Source: Microcaldota archaeon (GTDB lineage: Archaea; Micrarchaeota; Micrarchaeia; Micrarchaeales; CABMGC01). Taken from it: a stretch of 7,410 nucleotides of DNA. The notes beneath the pieces were generated by a model. It did no database searches, was not told where the DNA came from, and saw only the letters and a list, made by a program, of their open reading frames with translations. Location: contig JASHXR010000031.1 of NCBI GenBank assembly GCA_030043435.1, forward strand, positions 1 to 7,410, written 5' to 3'. Made by a program: the position numbers and the translations under genes. Of this stretch, positions 5,604 through 7,410 are shown in pieces. Each line of letters opens with the position of its first letter. Positions within the stretch are counted from its first letter, which is position 1.

Positions 5604-6118
5604 CGCTGCGCTCTCAGGTATGTCTCCTTTAGCCTTACATACGCCTTCCAGTTCCTGGTTATCCTCGACCTATGTAGCGGGGTGACGTTCCTTGCGACCT
5701 TGCCGGGAATGCCAAGTACGATGCTGTTGCTGGGAACCCTCGCGCCCTCAGTAACTACAGCACCAGCGCCTATTATGCACCAGTTGCCGATCCTCGCCCC
5801 TTCTAGTATGATTGAGCCCATCCCGATGAGGCAGTTGTCTCCGACAACGCATCCGTGCACTATCGCGTTGTGCCCTATCGAGACATTATCGCCTACAATC
5901 GTCGGGAATTTGCCAGCTGTCCCGTGCAATACGGAGTTATCCTGAATGCTGGTGTTCTTGCCTATCTTTATGTAGTGCATGTCTGCCCTGAGCACTGCGC
6001 CGTTCCATATGCTCGAGTCCCTGCCTATCCTGACGTCTCCGATGACCATCGCGCTGTCTTCCACGTATGCAGTGTCATGTATCTGCGGTTTTTTGCCAAG
6101 GTATCCTCGTATAGGCAT
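5594..6118 (-). CDS. Gamma-carbonic anhydrase / PaaY-CaiE-like hexapeptide-repeat protein
   Basis: This 174-residue protein is a left-handed beta-helix made of imperfect hexapeptide repeats from about residue 15 to 130, normally a trimer with metal sites between subunits. The gamma-class residues are present: Arg44 and Asp46 (LRAD), Gln59 (QDNSVLH), and metal-ligand candidates His65, His83 and His88 (GHNAIVHGC). The C-terminal W..Y..L...Y helix is also typical. Reversible CO2 hydration is therefore possible. Close relatives such as PaaY and CaiE are encoded with CoA-thioester pathways, where some act on acyl-CoA or as accessory proteins. The setting here, 11 bases downstream of an acyl-CoA dehydrogenase gene, makes that class equally likely. 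The ATG at 6118 has a strong AGGTGG site four bases upstream. The 3' end overlaps the convergent dehydrogenase by 10 bases. Confidence 0.88.
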   Translation of the reverse strand: MPIRGYLGKKPQIHDTAYVEDSAMVIGDVRIGRDSSIWNGAVLRADMHYIKIGKNTSIQDNSVLHGTAGKFPTIVGDNVSIGHNAIVHGCVVGDNCLIGMGSIILEGARIGNWCIIGAGAVVTEGARVPSNSIVLGIPGKVARNVTPLHRSRITRNWKAYVRLKETYLRAQRQG

Positions 6119-6122
6119 CTAT

Positions 6123-6127
6123 CCACC
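6123..6127 (-). promoter_or_regulatory. Ribosome binding site of the gamma-carbonic anhydrase gene
   Basis: On the minus strand, AAAAGGTGG-ATAG-ATG lies just after the TAA stop of the acyl-CoA dehydrogenase gene. GGTGG with a four-base spacer matches the geometry at the other junctions in this window. Confidence 0.65.
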
Positions 6128-6129
6128 TT

Positions 6130-7356
6130 TTAGCTGAAAGCCTCGAAGTCCCTCCCTAACACCTCAGCGGCTATCTTGAGCTCCATTATCTCGTCGGTGC
6201 CCTCGTATATCCTCGTCACCCTGCTGTCGCAGAAGAGGGCGCCGACAGGGGAGAGGAAGGAGTACCCGAATCCGCCGAACACCTGCACTACATGGTCAGC
6301 GGACTCGAACGCGAGCCTTGACGCGATCTTCTTCGCGAGCGCAGTCCTCAGTTCTGCCTCGTCGATCATGGCCTTGTTGTTTATGTCCTTTTCATAGTCG
6401 GCCCTCTGTATCGCGGCGAAGTAGGTGGGCCACCTGGCCATCTCGAGGTTCTGCCTTATCTCCGCTATGTGTCTCTGTATGAGCTGATGCTTTCCTATCA
6501 GCTTGTTGTGCTGCACGCGCTCCTTAGCCCTTGCGATTGCAGCGTTGAGAGACCCCTCGATTATGCCTATGCAGGCCGAAGCCACGCCAAGCCTGCCGTT
6601 CAGTAGCCCGGAATACGCGACGTGCATGCCCTTCCCCACCCCGCCTAGCACGCTCTCTTCAGGTATCTCGACGTCTTTGAACTCCAGCATCGCGGTATCG
6701 GAAGTGTAGAGCCCTATCTTCTCCCTGAGCCGCATCCTGTCCAGGCCGGCGCTCTTCCCGTCGACTATGAAGGCGCTTATCTCATTCTGCACGGCCTTCG
6801 ACCTCGCGAAGACTATAACATGGTCTGCGATGGAGCCGTTCGTTATAAGGTACTTCGTGCCGTTCAGGACGTAGCTGCCTCCGCGCTTTTCGTACTCAGT
6901 CTTGAGCGACGTAGGGTCGCTCCCCGCCTCTGGCTCGGTCAGCGCGAAAGCGAGGACCTTATCGCCCTGCGCTGCGGGCTTCAGGTAGCGCTCCTTCTGC
7001 GCCTCGGTCCCCCAGTGCTGTATGCTCAATCCGCCAAGGAAGACCTGCACGTTGAAGAAGCTTGAGAAGCCGAGGCCGAGCTGCCCGAGGCGCTCCTTAG
7101 CCAACGCCGTGACAAGGTGGTTAGAGCCAAGGCCGCCATACTCCTTCTTGACAGGTATGCCCAGCAGGCCGTACTTCCTTGCTATCCTTGGCGCGTCCAT
7201 GTTCACCTCATGCCTCAGATAGTACTCGAACTCGGACTCTGCCATCTCCTCCGTTGCCTTGTCCACGTTATCGAGGATCCTCAGCTCCTCTTCGGAGAAG
7301 TGGCGCAGGCCGTTCAGGTCTTCGATTGAATTTTGGAAGAGTTGCTCCATGGTCAT
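6130..7356 (-). CDS. Acyl-CoA dehydrogenase (FAD-dependent)
   Basis: This 408-residue protein catalyses the first beta-oxidation step, acyl-CoA to trans-2-enoyl-CoA, passing electrons to an electron-transfer flavoprotein. An N-terminal helical domain (about 1-135) precedes the FAD/substrate signature ALTEPEAGSD (138-147) and the beta-domain LNGTKYLITNG (164-174). The C-terminal helical domain has VFGGFGY (359-365) and the catalytic base in RIYEGTDEI, Glu385. That position is the one used by short- and medium-chain enzymes, not the shifted one of isovaleryl/long-chain types. About 25 more N-terminal residues are present than in a usual 380-residue enzyme. The ATG at 7356 overlaps the TGA of the preceding gene as ATGA, supporting that start; ATG 7350 is an alternative. 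It is followed 11 bases later by the gamma-carbonic anhydrase gene. The substrate is unknown; no ETF gene is visible here. Confidence 0.93.
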   Translation of the reverse strand: MTMEQLFQNSIEDLNGLRHFSEEELRILDNVDKATEEMAESEFEYYLRHEVNMDAPRIARKYGLLGIPVKKEYGGLGSNHLVTALAKERLGQLGLGFSSFFNVQVFLGGLSIQHWGTEAQKERYLKPAAQGDKVLAFALTEPEAGSDPTSLKTEYEKRGGSYVLNGTKYLITNGSIADHVIVFARSKAVQNEISAFIVDGKSAGLDRMRLREKIGLYTSDTAMLEFKDVEIPEESVLGGVGKGMHVAYSGLLNGRLGVASACIGIIEGSLNAAIARAKERVQHNKLIGKHQLIQRHIAEIRQNLEMARWPTYFAAIQRADYEKDINNKAMIDEAELRTALAKKIASRLAFESADHVVQVFGGFGYSFLSPVGALFCDSRVTRIYEGTDEIMELKIAAEVLGRDFEAFS

Positions 7357-7410
7357 CCACCACCTGGCTTCTCCAGATTGGCCTTTACATTTGCTATTGT
7401 CCCTTCTATC
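7353..7410 (-). CDS. 3' end of an unidentified gene upstream of the acyl-CoA dehydrogenase (partial)
   Basis: The minus strand from 7409 is open and encodes IEGTIANVKANLEKPGGG, then TGA at 7355-7353. That stop overlaps the ATG of the acyl-CoA dehydrogenase in an ATGA, the usual sign of co-translated operon neighbours, and the codons (ATA, AAG, GAG, GCC) fit the surrounding genes. Only 18 residues are visible: a short amphipathic segment ending in Pro-Gly-Gly-Gly. That is too little to name a family. By position it could be another acyl-CoA metabolism gene, but this is only a guess. One other minus frame is also open across these bases, so the case rests on the ATGA overlap. Confidence 0.6.
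   Translation of the reverse strand, partial: IEGTIANVKANLEKPGGG

Overview
The window looks archaeal. It encodes a PCNA sliding clamp, an archaeal/eukaryotic-type Trm1 tRNA methyltransferase, a DUF357 protein (a family described essentially from archaea) and the C-terminus of an archaeal-type PheRS beta chain. Ile is often ATA and Arg often AGG, the promoters look like TATA boxes, and start codons follow GGTGA-type ribosome binding sites. The clamp sequence (start MFEIKLDN, end LAPYMED) reminds me of Micrarchaeota/DPANN clamps, but this is a weak lineage guess; a Thermoplasmata-like or other archaeon is possible. By eye the DNA is moderately GC-rich and fully packed with genes.

Layout. 1-372 (+): C-terminal end of pheT. 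409-2513 (-): a compact operon read leftward, PCNA -> DUF357 protein -> Trm1, convergent with pheT. 2514-2754: a divergent intergenic region with a TATA-like element for PCNA, one for the gene to the right, and a GC-rich, hairpin-forming block between them. 2755-5603 (+): an operon of enoyl-CoA hydratase -> thiolase -> 3-hydroxyacyl-CoA dehydrogenase. 5594-7410 (-): a convergent operon with the end of an unidentified gene -> acyl-CoA dehydrogenase -> gamma-carbonic-anhydrase-like hexapeptide protein. The two convergent operons overlap by 10 bp at their 3' ends.

How the genes work together. The right two thirds hold one enzyme for each of the four steps of a fatty-acyl-CoA beta-oxidation spiral: acyl-CoA dehydrogenase (oxidation), enoyl-CoA hydratase (hydration), 3-hydroxyacyl-CoA dehydrogenase (second oxidation) and thiolase (cleavage). 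All keep the catalytic residues that can be checked by eye. Not seen here are an acyl-CoA ligase and the electron-transfer flavoprotein needed by the dehydrogenase. The same enzymes could serve branched-chain or other acyl-CoA catabolism, or act partly in reverse. The left third is information processing: replication clamp, tRNA aminoacylation and tRNA modification.

I see no mobile element, CRISPR array, tRNA or rRNA, and no clearly new multi-gene system. The points worth a second look are a repeated stop-codon/ribosome-binding-site geometry at operon junctions, a missing acidic cofactor residue in the dehydrogenase, a structured intergenic segment, and the carbonic-anhydrase-like gene inside a beta-oxidation operon.
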